A stretch of 13,936 bases of DNA from CAZHBD01 sp964530555 (GTDB taxonomy: Bacteria; Patescibacteriota; Saccharimonadia; Saccharimonadales; AWTP1-31), in assembly GCA_964530555.1 (NCBI GenBank), contig CAZHBD010000023.1:1-13936 (forward strand), written 5' to 3'. Positions 3,999 through 12,211 of the stretch are shown here, one piece after another (the first letter of the stretch is position 1; every line of letters starts with the position of its first letter). The notes below the pieces were generated by a model. That model made no database searches. It worked only from the letters and a program-made list of their open reading frames with translations, and had not been told where the DNA came from. The position numbers and the translations under genes were made by a program.

Positions 3999-6467
3999 CT
4001 AGACTGCAACGACAAAGTTGACTAATTTGCCCGGGACATATATCTCTCGGGCAATTTTTTTATCATTTAGGTAGCTTTTAACGTGTTCGTCAGCTTTGGC
4101 CTGGGTCAGGATATCTTCTTTACTCGCATCCCTGTCCACGTTCAATTGCGCGCGTAATTTTCCGTTCACCTGTACAACAATCGTCATTGTGTCCGCGATA
4201 AGGTATTCTTCGTTGAGTACTGGCCAGTGATCAACATGGATCGAGTCGCTGTGGCCGAGTTGCTGCCACAATTCGTCGGCCACATGAGGTGCAAATGGCG
4301 CAACCAGCATAACAATTGCCTCTAAGGCCTGCTGCCAGGTTTCAGACTTACCAAACGGCACCTCAACCTTGAGCTGATACAGCTTATTGACCGCCTCCAT
4401 AGTGGCGGCGATGGCCGTGTTGTAGCGGCTTGCTTCGAGGTCCTCGGTAACTTTTTGTATGGCACGGTGCACAACAGCCTGGACTTTCTTATGCTGAGCA
4501 GCCTCCACATGCGAATCTGCTGATTCAAGGTATTCCTGGGTTATATTCCAGATACGCGATAAAAAGCGATGGGTGCCTGGCACGCCATTAGGGTCCCAGC
4601 GGATCCACAGCTCGAGCGGAGCAGCAAACATCAGATAGGTCCGCAGCGCATCCGCACCATAGCCGCTGTCAATGATCTCTAACGGGTCAACTCCATTGCC
4701 TTTGGACTTAGAGAACATTGTCCCGTCCTGTGCTGTGACCTTACCGTTGTACAACATTTGCCTGAATGGTTCGGGCTCTTTTACTAATCCAAGTGTATGA
4801 AAAAAACGAGTTATGAAACGTGCGTATAGCAAATGCGCAGTTGCATGATCGGCTCCATTATAAAAATCTACCGGCATCCAATGATTGACCACATCGCTAT
4901 CAAAAGCTTGTGCCTGATTATGCGGATCTAGGTAGCGGAGCATGTACCAGCTGCTACAAATGTAAGTATCCAGTGTGTCAGTTTCGCGCTCTGCCTGGCC
5001 ACCGCATTTTGGGCATTTCACCTCCAGCCAGTCTTTGGCACGCGCCAAGGCACTACGGCCATCACCGGAGGGCTTAAAGTCAGTAAGCTCTGGCAGCACC
5101 ACCGGTAAGTCAGCTTCAGGAACTGGAACGGTGCCACACTTGTCACAATAAATTATAGGGATTGGCGCGCCCCAGTAACGTTGCCTGCTCACACTCCAAT
5201 CGCGCATACGATAGTTTACTACTGCTTTGCCAGCGCCGAGTTTTTCTAGCTTTTCAAGGATTTTTTTTCGACCTTCGTCGAAGTCTAAACCATCAAACTC
5301 TGCTGAGTTAGCTAGCTTATACTTTTTAGGATCCGCCTTGATGGTTGTGTGATATTCCAGAAACTCTTGTTGCTCAGTGGTGTAGATAATGTCCATACCG
5401 AACTTCTGAGCAAACTCGTAGTCGCGACCATCCTCTCCAGGTACACCCATAACCGCGCCGGTACCGTAATTGAGGAGCACATAGTCAGCCACCCAAATGG
5501 GCACTTCTTTCCCAGTTAGCGGATTTATGGCATAGGCACCAGTAAAGACACCCGTTTTATTCTTTTCAGCCTGCCGTTCAACCTCGGATTTCTTTTGTGA
5601 TTCGATGACGTATTTTTGAACGACTACTTGCTGCTCGGCAGTAGTGATTTGTTCGACGAGCTCATGCTCAGGTGCCAGCGCTAAGAAGGTCGTTCCGTAA
5701 ATCGTGTCATGTGCAACGGTGAAGACTGTCACATCCGCTGTATGGTCTTTGATCTTAAAAGTGACTTCGGCACCTTCACTACGGCCGATCCAGTTCTTTT
5801 GGGCCAACTTTACGCTTTCTGTCCAGTCTAGCGCGTCGACTGCACTCAGCAATTCATCTGCATACTCGGTAATCTTGAAAAACCACTGTTTGATCTCTTT
5901 TTTCTGTACAAGCTGATCATCTGGCCCGTCGTGACGCCAGCATTTGCCGTCAATGACCTGCTCGTTGGCCAAGACGGTATTGTCGATCTCGCAGTACCAC
6001 TGCATACGAGAATCCTGGTAGGCCAAGCCGTGTTCGTACATCTTGGCAAAAATCCACTGTGTCCACTTATAGTACTCCGGCAAATGGGTGGCAATCTCTT
6101 TCTCCCAGTCATTGCTCCATCCCATAGCCTTGTACTGCTTGTGATAGCCCGGAATAATATTTGCCATGCTTTCCTGAGGCGATACACCAGCTTTGATGGC
6201 ATAGTTTTCGGCCGGTAGACCAAAAGCATCCCAGCCAACAGGATGATAACTTTCAAAACCTTGTTGGCGCTTGAAGCGAGCTTTTACATCACTAATTGTG
6301 TAGTTCATAGCATGGCCAATGTGAATACCGGCACCGCTAGGATAGTTGAACATACTCATAGCAAAATATTTGGGCTTCTGACTAGCTAAGTCAGTGGTGT
6401 AGACACCGGTCTCTTCCCAGATTTTTTGCCATTTCGGCTCGATAACTTTTGGATCGTAGCGTTTCAT
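3999..6467 (-). CDS. leuS: Leucyl-tRNA synthetase
   Basis: An 822-residue class I synthetase that charges tRNA-Leu with leucine in the cytoplasm. The Rossmann domain has HIGH at 49-52 and the KMSKS equivalent MFSKS at 584-588. The CP1 editing domain spans about 230-430. Two CxxC pairs (C441/C444 and C485/C488) form a probable zinc site. An anticodon-binding helical domain and the C-terminal REIYVPGKLVNFVV motif complete it. The editing-site Thr-rich motif, TTRPDT in E. coli, reads TVAHDT (250-255), while the conserved aspartates (D346, D349 in GEDGRD) remain. Length is somewhat below the E. coli enzyme. The gene follows ilvE by 34 bases. No Shine-Dalgarno site is visible; a weak TG-A-TACTGT ends 8 nt before the ATG. 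The 3' end doubles as the terminator of the convergent gene. Confidence 0.98.
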   Translation of the reverse strand: MKRYDPKVIEPKWQKIWEETGVYTTDLASQKPKYFAMSMFNYPSGAGIHIGHAMNYTISDVKARFKRQQGFESYHPVGWDAFGLPAENYAIKAGVSPQESMANIIPGYHKQYKAMGWSNDWEKEIATHLPEYYKWTQWIFAKMYEHGLAYQDSRMQWYCEIDNTVLANEQVIDGKCWRHDGPDDQLVQKKEIKQWFFKITEYADELLSAVDALDWTESVKLAQKNWIGRSEGAEVTFKIKDHTADVTVFTVAHDTIYGTTFLALAPEHELVEQITTAEQQVVVQKYVIESQKKSEVERQAEKNKTGVFTGAYAINPLTGKEVPIWVADYVLLNYGTGAVMGVPGEDGRDYEFAQKFGMDIIYTTEQQEFLEYHTTIKADPKKYKLANSAEFDGLDFDEGRKKILEKLEKLGAGKAVVNYRMRDWSVSRQRYWGAPIPIIYCDKCGTVPVPEADLPVVLPELTDFKPSGDGRSALARAKDWLEVKCPKCGGQAERETDTLDTYICSSWYMLRYLDPHNQAQAFDSDVVNHWMPVDFYNGADHATAHLLYARFITRFFHTLGLVKEPEPFRQMLYNGKVTAQDGTMFSKSKGNGVDPLEIIDSGYGADALRTYLMFAAPLELWIRWDPNGVPGTHRFLSRIWNITQEYLESADSHVEAAQHKKVQAVVHRAIQKVTEDLEASRYNTAIAATMEAVNKLYQLKVEVPFGKSETWQQALEAIVMLVAPFAPHVADELWQQLGHSDSIHVDHWPVLNEEYLIADTMTIVVQVNGKLRAQLNVDRDASKEDILTQAKADEHVKSYLNDKKIAREIYVPGKLVNFVVAV
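4027..4061 (+). terminator. Intrinsic terminator inside the 3' end of leuS
   Basis: On the plus strand TTGCCCGGGA (4027-4036) pairs with the segment ending CTCGGGCAA (about 4045-4054), a 10-bp stem with one G-T pair and an 8-nt loop, followed by seven T (4055-4061). It terminates the plus-strand membrane-protein gene 32 bases after its stop. The same DNA encodes the LeuRS C-terminal motif IYVPGKLV in antisense. It has no T-run on the minus strand, so it should not stop leuS transcription. Confidence 0.8.
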
Positions 6468-6501
6468 ACCAAATTACAGTATCACAACAGAGGTGAGACC
6501 G

Positions 6502-7443
6502 CTAGTCTTTTGCCGGGATATGGCGTAACCAGCCTGCAAAATCAGCGGACGTGCCATGCAGGAGCTTTTCGTATGCCTCGGCAATGCGATGAGTAATCTC
6601 ACCTACCCGACCGTTAGCTATAGGTCGACGGTCAATACTCAGCACTGGCGTGACATTTGCGCTGCTACCTACCATCATAACCTCATCAGCGATATACAGT
6701 TCGGTACGATCAATTGTACGGTCTTCAAAAGGGATGCCAAGCTTCTGGGCAATAGCTTGCACAGTGTTACGAGTGATACCTTCTAGAATGTCCGTTTGCG
6801 CATGCGGTGTGACCAAGCGTCCGTCTCGCACAATAAACAAGTTTGTTACCGTACCTTCAGCAACGTGCCCGGAATTATCGAGGGCAATTGCATCGTCAAA
6901 CCCATTGAGCAAGGCTTCATTTTTCATGAGTGCCGAGTTAACATATGCACCGTTCACCTTTGCTCGTGGAGGAATCATGTTGTCAGCATTACGTGTCCAG
7001 CTTGATACACACACATCGATGCCACTGCGTTTCAGAATTTCGCCTTTAGGGTACATGAACGCACTAAAGTTTGTTTTGAGTCCACTGATCTTTGTGCCTG
7101 CACAGATTTCATCGATGAACACGGTTGCGCGAATGAGGACATCTTCTTGAGGGGCATTGGCTTTGGCTAATTGTATTATGAGGCTCTCAAAAGCATCGTA
7201 GCTCGCTAGCGCTTCACAAGCCCCAAAGCCCATAATTTTGGAGGCACGCACTAAACGGAGGTAGTGATCTTGCAGACGAAATGCCAGAAGGCGCTGCTCT
7301 GACGCATCCCACGACAACGGAAAGACCGTGTAGACGCTCAGTCCATACAGAACTGGCGAGCTAGCAATACTCACGTTGGCTTGGTCAAACGGAACCAACT
7401 CGCCTCTGAGCTGGGCTGTAGATGTTTCGAGCGAAAATGCCAT
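6502..7443 (-). CDS. ilvE: Branched-chain amino-acid aminotransferase (class IV PLP)
   Basis: A 313-residue fold-type IV PLP transaminase. The Schiff-base lysine is K162 in RAKVNGAYVNS, E196 in AEGTVTNLF contacts the PLP ring, and DILEGITRNTV and GSSANVTPV are the IlvE-type phosphate-binding motifs. The expected reaction is reversible amino transfer between Leu/Ile/Val and 2-oxoglutarate. D-amino-acid aminotransferase and aminodeoxychorismate lyase share the fold, but the motifs favour IlvE. It starts 1 base after the ddl stop, without a Shine-Dalgarno site, so it is coupled to ddl, and it is followed by leuS. No other branched-chain synthesis genes are in the window, so it may work on salvaged amino acids or keto acids. 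Confidence 0.88.
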   Translation of the reverse strand: MAFSLETSTAQLRGELVPFDQANVSIASSPVLYGLSVYTVFPLSWDASEQRLLAFRLQDHYLRLVRASKIMGFGACEALASYDAFESLIIQLAKANAPQEDVLIRATVFIDEICAGTKISGLKTNFSAFMYPKGEILKRSGIDVCVSSWTRNADNMIPPRAKVNGAYVNSALMKNEALLNGFDDAIALDNSGHVAEGTVTNLFIVRDGRLVTPHAQTDILEGITRNTVQAIAQKLGIPFEDRTIDRTELYIADEVMMVGSSANVTPVLSIDRRPIANGRVGEITHRIAEAYEKLLHGTSADFAGWLRHIPAKD

Positions 7444-7444
7444 G

Positions 7445-8614
7445 CTAGAACTGCTTAAGGAAGTTAGTTGAAAAAGCCGTCTCTAATTTAGAGTGGCGAG
7501 CGTGTCGTTCTTCGGCAAGACGAACGAGCTTAGTCACCAACTCAACACCCGAGACACCGCTGGCCCGCCAGTTATGGGAATAGAGACTTCCGGGGAGCGG
7601 GTTAACCTCGTTAAATAGTACCGTTTTGGTCTTGGTATCAACTAGCATGTCTATCCGGGCGATTCCTTCACAACCCAACGCGCGATACACGGCCTGCCCC
7701 AGTTCTAGAGCTTGCTTGCTAAGGGAATCAGGCAAGTCTGCAGGAATCTTGCTGTAGCCTTGAGCACCGTGTTTGGCTCCAACTTTCTTGCCACCTTTCT
7801 TACTGCCTTGGCTCATATATTTGGTTTCGAAGTCAAAGAAGTCTTCAGCGGCAACCAGGGGTTGTTCCAAGCTAGCAGTTTGTAGTTCATGATTACCGAT
7901 GATTGGAAGAGTCACCTCAATCAAATTAGACACTCCTTGTTCTACTATGACCTTATCGTCAAAGTGTGCTGCTACCTCAAGCGCATTATTGAGTTGCTGC
8001 GGATCAGTAACTTTTGTGATGCCGATACTCGAGCCGAGGCGTGCTGGTTTCACAAACAACGGGTATTTGAGCTTATCAATTTCCTTGAGGATGGTGCTGT
8101 GTCGCACGCCAAGATCACTGGTATAGAACCACGTCCACGGTGTTGATGGAATACCTTGGGCTTGTGTTACCTGCTTGGCTAGCACCTTATCCATGGCAAT
8201 CGCGCTAGCCGCAACACCACAGCCGACAAACGGCACACTAGCCATTTCGAGAACGCCCATAAGTTCACCATCTTCACCGTGAGTACCATGCATGGCAGGA
8301 AACACGAGATCGATCTTTTGATACTTTTTTCGGCCAGCAAACTGGCTGGATTTAACAAGCGTTAAACCTTTATCAAACAGTAGGTGTACCTTGGGTGCAC
8401 TAGTGGTAAAAGCATCGATTGCCCCGGTTTGATAGAGTTCGATGTCTTTGAGTTTTTTGTCCCAGTACCAACTGCCATCTTTGGCGATATAGATCGGCTC
8501 GACCTGGTATTGCCTGGTTAGCTCAAGGGGTTTGATAATGCTCGAGAGTGCAGTGACAATTGAGACATCATGCTCTGCGCTGCGCCCTCCAAAAATAACA
8601 GCTATTGTTTTCAT
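7445..8614 (-). CDS. ddl: D-alanine--D-alanine ligase
   Basis: A 389-residue ATP-grasp ligase joining two D-Ala for the peptidoglycan stem peptide. Visible parts: N-terminal FGGRSAEHDVS with E14; GTHGEDGELMG (110-120); FVKPARLGSSIGI (187-199); GIARIDMLVD with R320 and D322; FNEVNPLPGS with metal ligands E336 and N338. Between FDFETKY and IPADLP, where the family has a shorter omega loop, there is a Lys/Gly-rich stretch (about 268-288). ATG 8614 is chosen over an in-frame TTG 13 codons upstream: it begins at the family start, and an extended -10 ends 6 nt before it. Downstream of the MurF-like gene, its product would be the dipeptide substrate for that enzyme. Sub-type (D-Ala versus D-Lac/D-Ser) is not certain. 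Confidence 0.93.
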   Translation of the reverse strand: MKTIAVIFGGRSAEHDVSIVTALSSIIKPLELTRQYQVEPIYIAKDGSWYWDKKLKDIELYQTGAIDAFTTSAPKVHLLFDKGLTLVKSSQFAGRKKYQKIDLVFPAMHGTHGEDGELMGVLEMASVPFVGCGVAASAIAMDKVLAKQVTQAQGIPSTPWTWFYTSDLGVRHSTILKEIDKLKYPLFVKPARLGSSIGITKVTDPQQLNNALEVAAHFDDKVIVEQGVSNLIEVTLPIIGNHELQTASLEQPLVAAEDFFDFETKYMSQGSKKGGKKVGAKHGAQGYSKIPADLPDSLSKQALELGQAVYRALGCEGIARIDMLVDTKTKTVLFNEVNPLPGSLYSHNWRASGVSGVELVTKLVRLAEERHARHSKLETAFSTNFLKQF

Positions 8615-8620
8615 AGATAT

Positions 8621-8629
8621 ATAGTAACA
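8621..8629 (-). promoter_or_regulatory. Extended -10 promoter for ddl, leaderless geometry
   Basis: The minus strand reads TG-T-TACTAT (8629-8621), followed by 6 nt and the ddl ATG. No good -35 box is seen at 16-18 bp and no Shine-Dalgarno site lies before ddl. Located in the 49-base gap after the MurF-like gene. Confidence 0.5.
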
Positions 8630-8663
8630 CCGACTTGCAATTGTTCGATACAATTACGAGTCA

Positions 8664-10100
8664 TTAATTGTAATTATCCGGCCAATCGTTCTGCATCATA
8701 ACGATGTCACCGACGGCGATAAGGTGTTCAATTTTGCCGTAGAAATCGAGCGGATCAGACTCGACACGAAGCTCACCAGAAAAACCACCATCACTCAGCC
8801 CCTCTTGAATCCACTCGGTAACCGAGTTCTTCATGAGCACCACTACATCAGGCTGCGCTTTAGCAATCAGCCGACCCATCTCATGGTGTACTTGCTCACT
8901 CTCGGTTCCCTGTTCCACAAGGCCAGGCGAAACATAGGTTTTGCGTTTTGCCGGCAATCGCTTGAGCAGCTCTAAACCAGCCCGCACCCCCTCAAGATTG
9001 CCATTGTAGGTGTCGTCGATGATCCATCCGCCGGCTAATGCGCGCGGCTCCATCCGGTGTTCGAATGGTCGCGTCTTAGCAATACCCGCCTTAATCTGTA
9101 CATCGCCCAAGCCAAGCTCCTTGGCCAAAGCGACGCAGAGTACCAAAGCGCCAATGAGGTGTTCGCCGATCAGGTCAGTATGTAGTGCCAATTTGTGTTT
9201 GCCAGAAGTAACGGTGAACTTCATGCCAGTTATGTCAACATGAAGTTGGCTGACTTTCCAGCCCAAGGCTCCTGTTCGGTTATAAGTATGGTAATCATCG
9301 TGCAAGAAGCTTGTTAGGGCGCGCGATTCACTGTTCACAAAGACATTCTTGGCACCTACATAATCAGCCAAGGTAAAAATATCACGGCCAGCTGCCTCGA
9401 CGGTTTTGTACTTATCCAAATGAGCTGGCGCCAAACCGGTAATAATGCCCATGGTCGGCTGAACAGCAGCGTTGAAACGCACCACATCACCCGGCGCACC
9501 TTCGCCATACTCGATGATCAACACCTCTTCTTTCCCAGTTAACTGCTTGGCAAAGCGGGCATGAGACACCGCAACGTTTTTATTAGCCGGTGTTGCGGCG
9601 ACCACTTTACCTTCGCCCAACACTGTCTTGAGCAGCTCTTTCATGGTCGTCTTACCATAACTGCCAGCTACAGCAATCTTGACCGCCTTGGTTTCGCCAA
9701 ATAGCTTCTGCGACTCACTAACCAGCCGCTTTTCTTTCGGTCGTGCGATGAGCAGACGAGCTAGCCAAAACGGCACTAAAATCAAATGGGCCCAAATCAA
9801 CGGGTACGATAAAAAGATGAGTCCTGCCAACGCACCGAGACGGAGATCGTGCAACTGAACACTTCGCCACATCACAAAAACTCCCAGCACCAGTTGCAAG
9901 ACTATCGCTGCCTGCAGTACGAACAGCAGTAACCGCGCTCGCTTGGTACGCTTCAGGTCGCCACGATGTGCTACCTTTCGAAAATCGGTCGTCCGCCAAT
10001 ACCATGCCAGATATGCTCGAGGCTGATACTCGGTGGCCTGGAGCATATAAATGAGCGTTGACGCATAACGCGGAAAGAATAAACTCAACAGACCCATCAT
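8664..10100 (-). CDS. murF: MurF-like Mur ligase with N-terminal membrane region
   Basis: 478 residues. The Mur ligase core begins near residue 138: P-loop AGSYGKTTMKELL (145-157), IIEYGEGAPGD (195-205), ITGLAPAHLDKY (220-231), GEHLIGAL (312-319) and DDTYNGN (362-368), the MurF-type DDSYNAN motif. MurF adds D-Ala-D-Ala to UDP-MurNAc-tripeptide. Instead of the usual soluble N-terminal UDP-binding domain there are hydrophobic segments, about 57-78 and 90-118 and perhaps 3-20, separated by basic stretches. The carbamylated-lysine motif (AKGEIF in E. coli) reads AAGRDIF, and the C-terminus reads QNDWPDNYN rather than a KGSR-type end, so this is divergent. It overlaps the upstream hydrolase by 4 bases with GGAG 9 nt before the first ATG. 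ddl downstream supports a peptidoglycan role. The membrane anchoring is an inference from hydrophobicity. Confidence 0.82.
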   Translation of the reverse strand: MMGLLSLFFPRYASTLIYMLQATEYQPRAYLAWYWRTTDFRKVAHRGDLKRTKRARLLLFVLQAAIVLQLVLGVFVMWRSVQLHDLRLGALAGLIFLSYPLIWAHLILVPFWLARLLIARPKEKRLVSESQKLFGETKAVKIAVAGSYGKTTMKELLKTVLGEGKVVAATPANKNVAVSHARFAKQLTGKEEVLIIEYGEGAPGDVVRFNAAVQPTMGIITGLAPAHLDKYKTVEAAGRDIFTLADYVGAKNVFVNSESRALTSFLHDDYHTYNRTGALGWKVSQLHVDITGMKFTVTSGKHKLALHTDLIGEHLIGALVLCVALAKELGLGDVQIKAGIAKTRPFEHRMEPRALAGGWIIDDTYNGNLEGVRAGLELLKRLPAKRKTYVSPGLVEQGTESEQVHHEMGRLIAKAQPDVVVLMKNSVTEWIQEGLSDGGFSGELRVESDPLDFYGKIEHLIAVGDIVMMQNDWPDNYN

Positions 10101-10846
10101 CGCAAAAACTCCTCAATCAGCTGTAAGCAAGCTTGTGGTTGGTCGAGATGCACAAAGTGCCCAGCACTAGGCACCTCTTTATATACTGAACCAGCAATTC
10201 GATCGGCCAGCTGCTTGCCCCATGCCGGTGGTGTTGCATCATCATTTGTACCGTAGATCAGTAAGGCTGGTAGCCGCACTTGGCTGGCATCTTCACGTAC
10301 GTCGTCATTAACAATTCGCTTAAAGGTTGCTTGTAGATGCTCTGCAACCAACATATCCGAGCCGATTGTACTGTAGACCTTTTTGCGTAAACGTTGTTTG
10401 AGTGGACCGGGTAACGGGTACGTCAACGCTTTACCAGCCTTTGTGGCTAAGCGTAGCGCCTTAATTCGACCCTTGTACTCACCCCTGACCCCCGCCGAAG
10501 CCAGCAAAATAAGCCGATCCGCAGTTAGTGTTCCGTTCGCAAGCCCGCGAACAATAATTGCTCCACCGTTGGAATGACCAAGCAGCGCAAACGGAGCAAC
10601 ACCAAGCTTTCGACAAAACTCACCAATAAAACCAGCATACTCATCCAAGCCCCATGCTCGCGGAGGACTCTCTGAACCGCCAAACCCCGGCAAATCAATC
10701 CGGATGACGTCGTACTGTTTCTCGAGCCGCTGCGCTAGCCCTTTTAAGCCATGGGCAGTATCGCCCCATCCGTGGAGCATAACGATTGTCTTGCCCTTGC
10801 CGGCGCGCTCGTAATGCACGAGCAAAGAATCTACAACCAGTTGCAT
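10097..10846 (-). CDS. Alpha/beta-hydrolase fold protein
   Basis: 249 residues with a complete alpha/beta-hydrolase triad: oxyanion-hole HGWG (25-28), nucleophile S92 in GHSNGG (90-95), acid D202 in YGTNDDATPP, and H230 in SAGHFVHLD. DLPGFGGS (51-58) is typical of the family. No signal peptide or membrane span, so cytoplasmic. Substrate is not determinable; esterase, lipase, thioesterase or C-C hydrolase are all possible. It overlaps the MurF-like gene (ATGATGA), which suggests an envelope-related job, but that is only context. A TATACT box ends 7 nt before the ATG and no Shine-Dalgarno site is present, so this looks like the leaderless first gene of the hydrolase-murF unit. Confidence 0.88.
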   Translation of the reverse strand: MQLVVDSLLVHYERAGKGKTIVMLHGWGDTAHGLKGLAQRLEKQYDVIRIDLPGFGGSESPPRAWGLDEYAGFIGEFCRKLGVAPFALLGHSNGGAIIVRGLANGTLTADRLILLASAGVRGEYKGRIKALRLATKAGKALTYPLPGPLKQRLRKKVYSTIGSDMLVAEHLQATFKRIVNDDVREDASQVRLPALLIYGTNDDATPPAWGKQLADRIAGSVYKEVPSAGHFVHLDQPQACLQLIEEFLR

Positions 10847-10853
10847 AGTTCTC

Positions 10854-10882
10854 AGTATAATCGAGCTTGAGCAGTTTGCCTA
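10854..10882 (-). promoter_or_regulatory. Promoter for the alpha/beta hydrolase-murF unit, leaderless geometry
   Basis: The minus strand reads TAGGCA (10882-10877, 4/6), 17-bp spacer, TATACT (10859-10854, 5/6). The -10 ends 7 nt before the ATG at 10846. It lies in the 46-base gap after the bitopic-protein gene, which contains no terminator that I can see. Confidence 0.55.
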
Positions 10883-10892
10883 CGTGTCCCAG

Positions 10893-12206
10893 TTAGTTTG
10901 GCGCAGGAAATGAATTAAGGTCCCGCTCAAATACCGACCCGCTCAGATTACTCTGATAGAGCTGCATTAAGTCAGCAATAAAATCATTAGCCGATTTAGC
11001 GTTAGTCGGTTTATCAATAGTAACTTTTTTGTAGTCGAACACCACTTGGGCCGAGCCAGTGATACCGTTCTTTTTGTCCTGTTCGGTGGACTGCGTAGCC
11101 AGCTTGGTGATCAGTTTGCTCTTTTTGTCGATCCAAACTGTCAGCGGTGTCTTGTCGTTATCTTTCAGATTCTTCTTAACCTGATTAGATATGTCTTGGT
11201 CACCGGTTACTTGCTGCTTGCTATCACTTTGCACACAACCGTTAGCCTTTTTGACCGCTGGTAGATTCTGCAGCTCTGACACGAAATCTGCGCCTGTATT
11301 ATCATCAATGGTTAGCTCGTACTTGGCTGCCGGACTGTTGTTGACCGTGTCGCTTGATACTTTTCCAACCGATATAAACTTATGCTTGGCATATAGTTCG
11401 TCAAGCATTTTGTAATCTTGCTGTGTCAGGCTCAGTTCATCCTGGCACTTGTCAATCCCTGCATCTTTCACTAGGGTACTGTCGACTGAGATCCACTGAT
11501 TGCTTATCTTTTTACTAAATTCCTGGGAAAGTGTGTCTAAGCTGGGATCAAGCGAACCGACAATTTTTAGCAGGTTCGAGATATCACCGATTTTTACGTA
11601 AACACTATTGTTGATAAGTCGTCCTTCCACGGGAAAGACAAACCCGCTGACAGTGATCTTCATCTCTATAGCGGAAGCTTTGGCAGCGACATCATTCTTG
11701 AGTATTGCGTTAATCTTGTAGGATGGATCACTGCCAGTTTTGCCTTCGGCGTCGAGGGTAGCAGTGACATATTTTTGCTCCAAGCTCTTTTGTAACGAGC
11801 TACGCAAGATATTTTCGGGCTTGTTTGGCAGAATTATCCCGTAGTAGGCTGCTGCACTACCGCCCAACAAAAAGACGACTGCAACCGCAATACCAAGGAT
11901 AATACTGCGTCTTTTTTTCTTACGATGTAGTTGTTGCGGTGCCTCATTTACAGGCTGCAACTGGGGCGCGTCGGGCGCAAACAATGGCCGGCCAGATGAC
12001 GAGGTTAACGGTGTGGCCGCAGCGAGGGGTACCGATGCCTGGCCAGGAACTGGTCCTACGCTTTGGGGTTGTGGTAGTGAATCGCTCGGTCCCGAGGTGA
12101 TATGAGGAGTACTGAGTGGTGTCGGTACAGTTGGATACTGTGGTCCGGGACCCACAGCATCTTGAGGAGAGTGTGGTGCTCCGAATGGAGATGGTTGATC
12201 ATTCAT
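10893..12206 (-). CDS. Bitopic membrane protein with Pro-rich cytoplasmic N-terminus and large outer domain
   Basis: 437 residues, family not recognised. Residues 1-94 are low-complexity Pro/Ser/Gln/Gly, followed by RKKKRR (95-100), one membrane span (about 101-126, IILGIAVAVVFLLGG), then about 310 residues predicted outside by the positive-inside rule. The outer part alternates short polar/hydrophobic strands (for example SVYVKIGDISNLL, LTVWIDKKSKLITKLA), recalling beta-rich LolA/LppX-like lipid-carrier folds; this is by style only. C254 and C324 are the only cysteines I see there and could form a disulfide. A consensus promoter embedded in the end of the upstream gene has its -10 ending 7 nt before this ATG, and no Shine-Dalgarno site is present. 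The upstream gene (12212-13147) encodes a protein of similar layout. Confidence 0.85.
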   Translation of the reverse strand: MNDQPSPFGAPHSPQDAVGPGPQYPTVPTPLSTPHITSGPSDSLPQPQSVGPVPGQASVPLAAATPLTSSSGRPLFAPDAPQLQPVNEAPQQLHRKKKRRSIILGIAVAVVFLLGGSAAAYYGIILPNKPENILRSSLQKSLEQKYVTATLDAEGKTGSDPSYKINAILKNDVAAKASAIEMKITVSGFVFPVEGRLINNSVYVKIGDISNLLKIVGSLDPSLDTLSQEFSKKISNQWISVDSTLVKDAGIDKCQDELSLTQQDYKMLDELYAKHKFISVGKVSSDTVNNSPAAKYELTIDDNTGADFVSELQNLPAVKKANGCVQSDSKQQVTGDQDISNQVKKNLKDNDKTPLTVWIDKKSKLITKLATQSTEQDKKNGITGSAQVVFDYKKVTIDKPTNAKSANDFIADLMQLYQSNLSGSVFERDLNSFPAPN

Positions 12207-12211
12207 AGATG

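Noticed and set aside
8615..8653. TTG start adding 13 residues to Ddl
   Set aside because: The extension is not conserved-looking and covers the extended -10; MKTIAVIFGG at 8614 is the normal family start.
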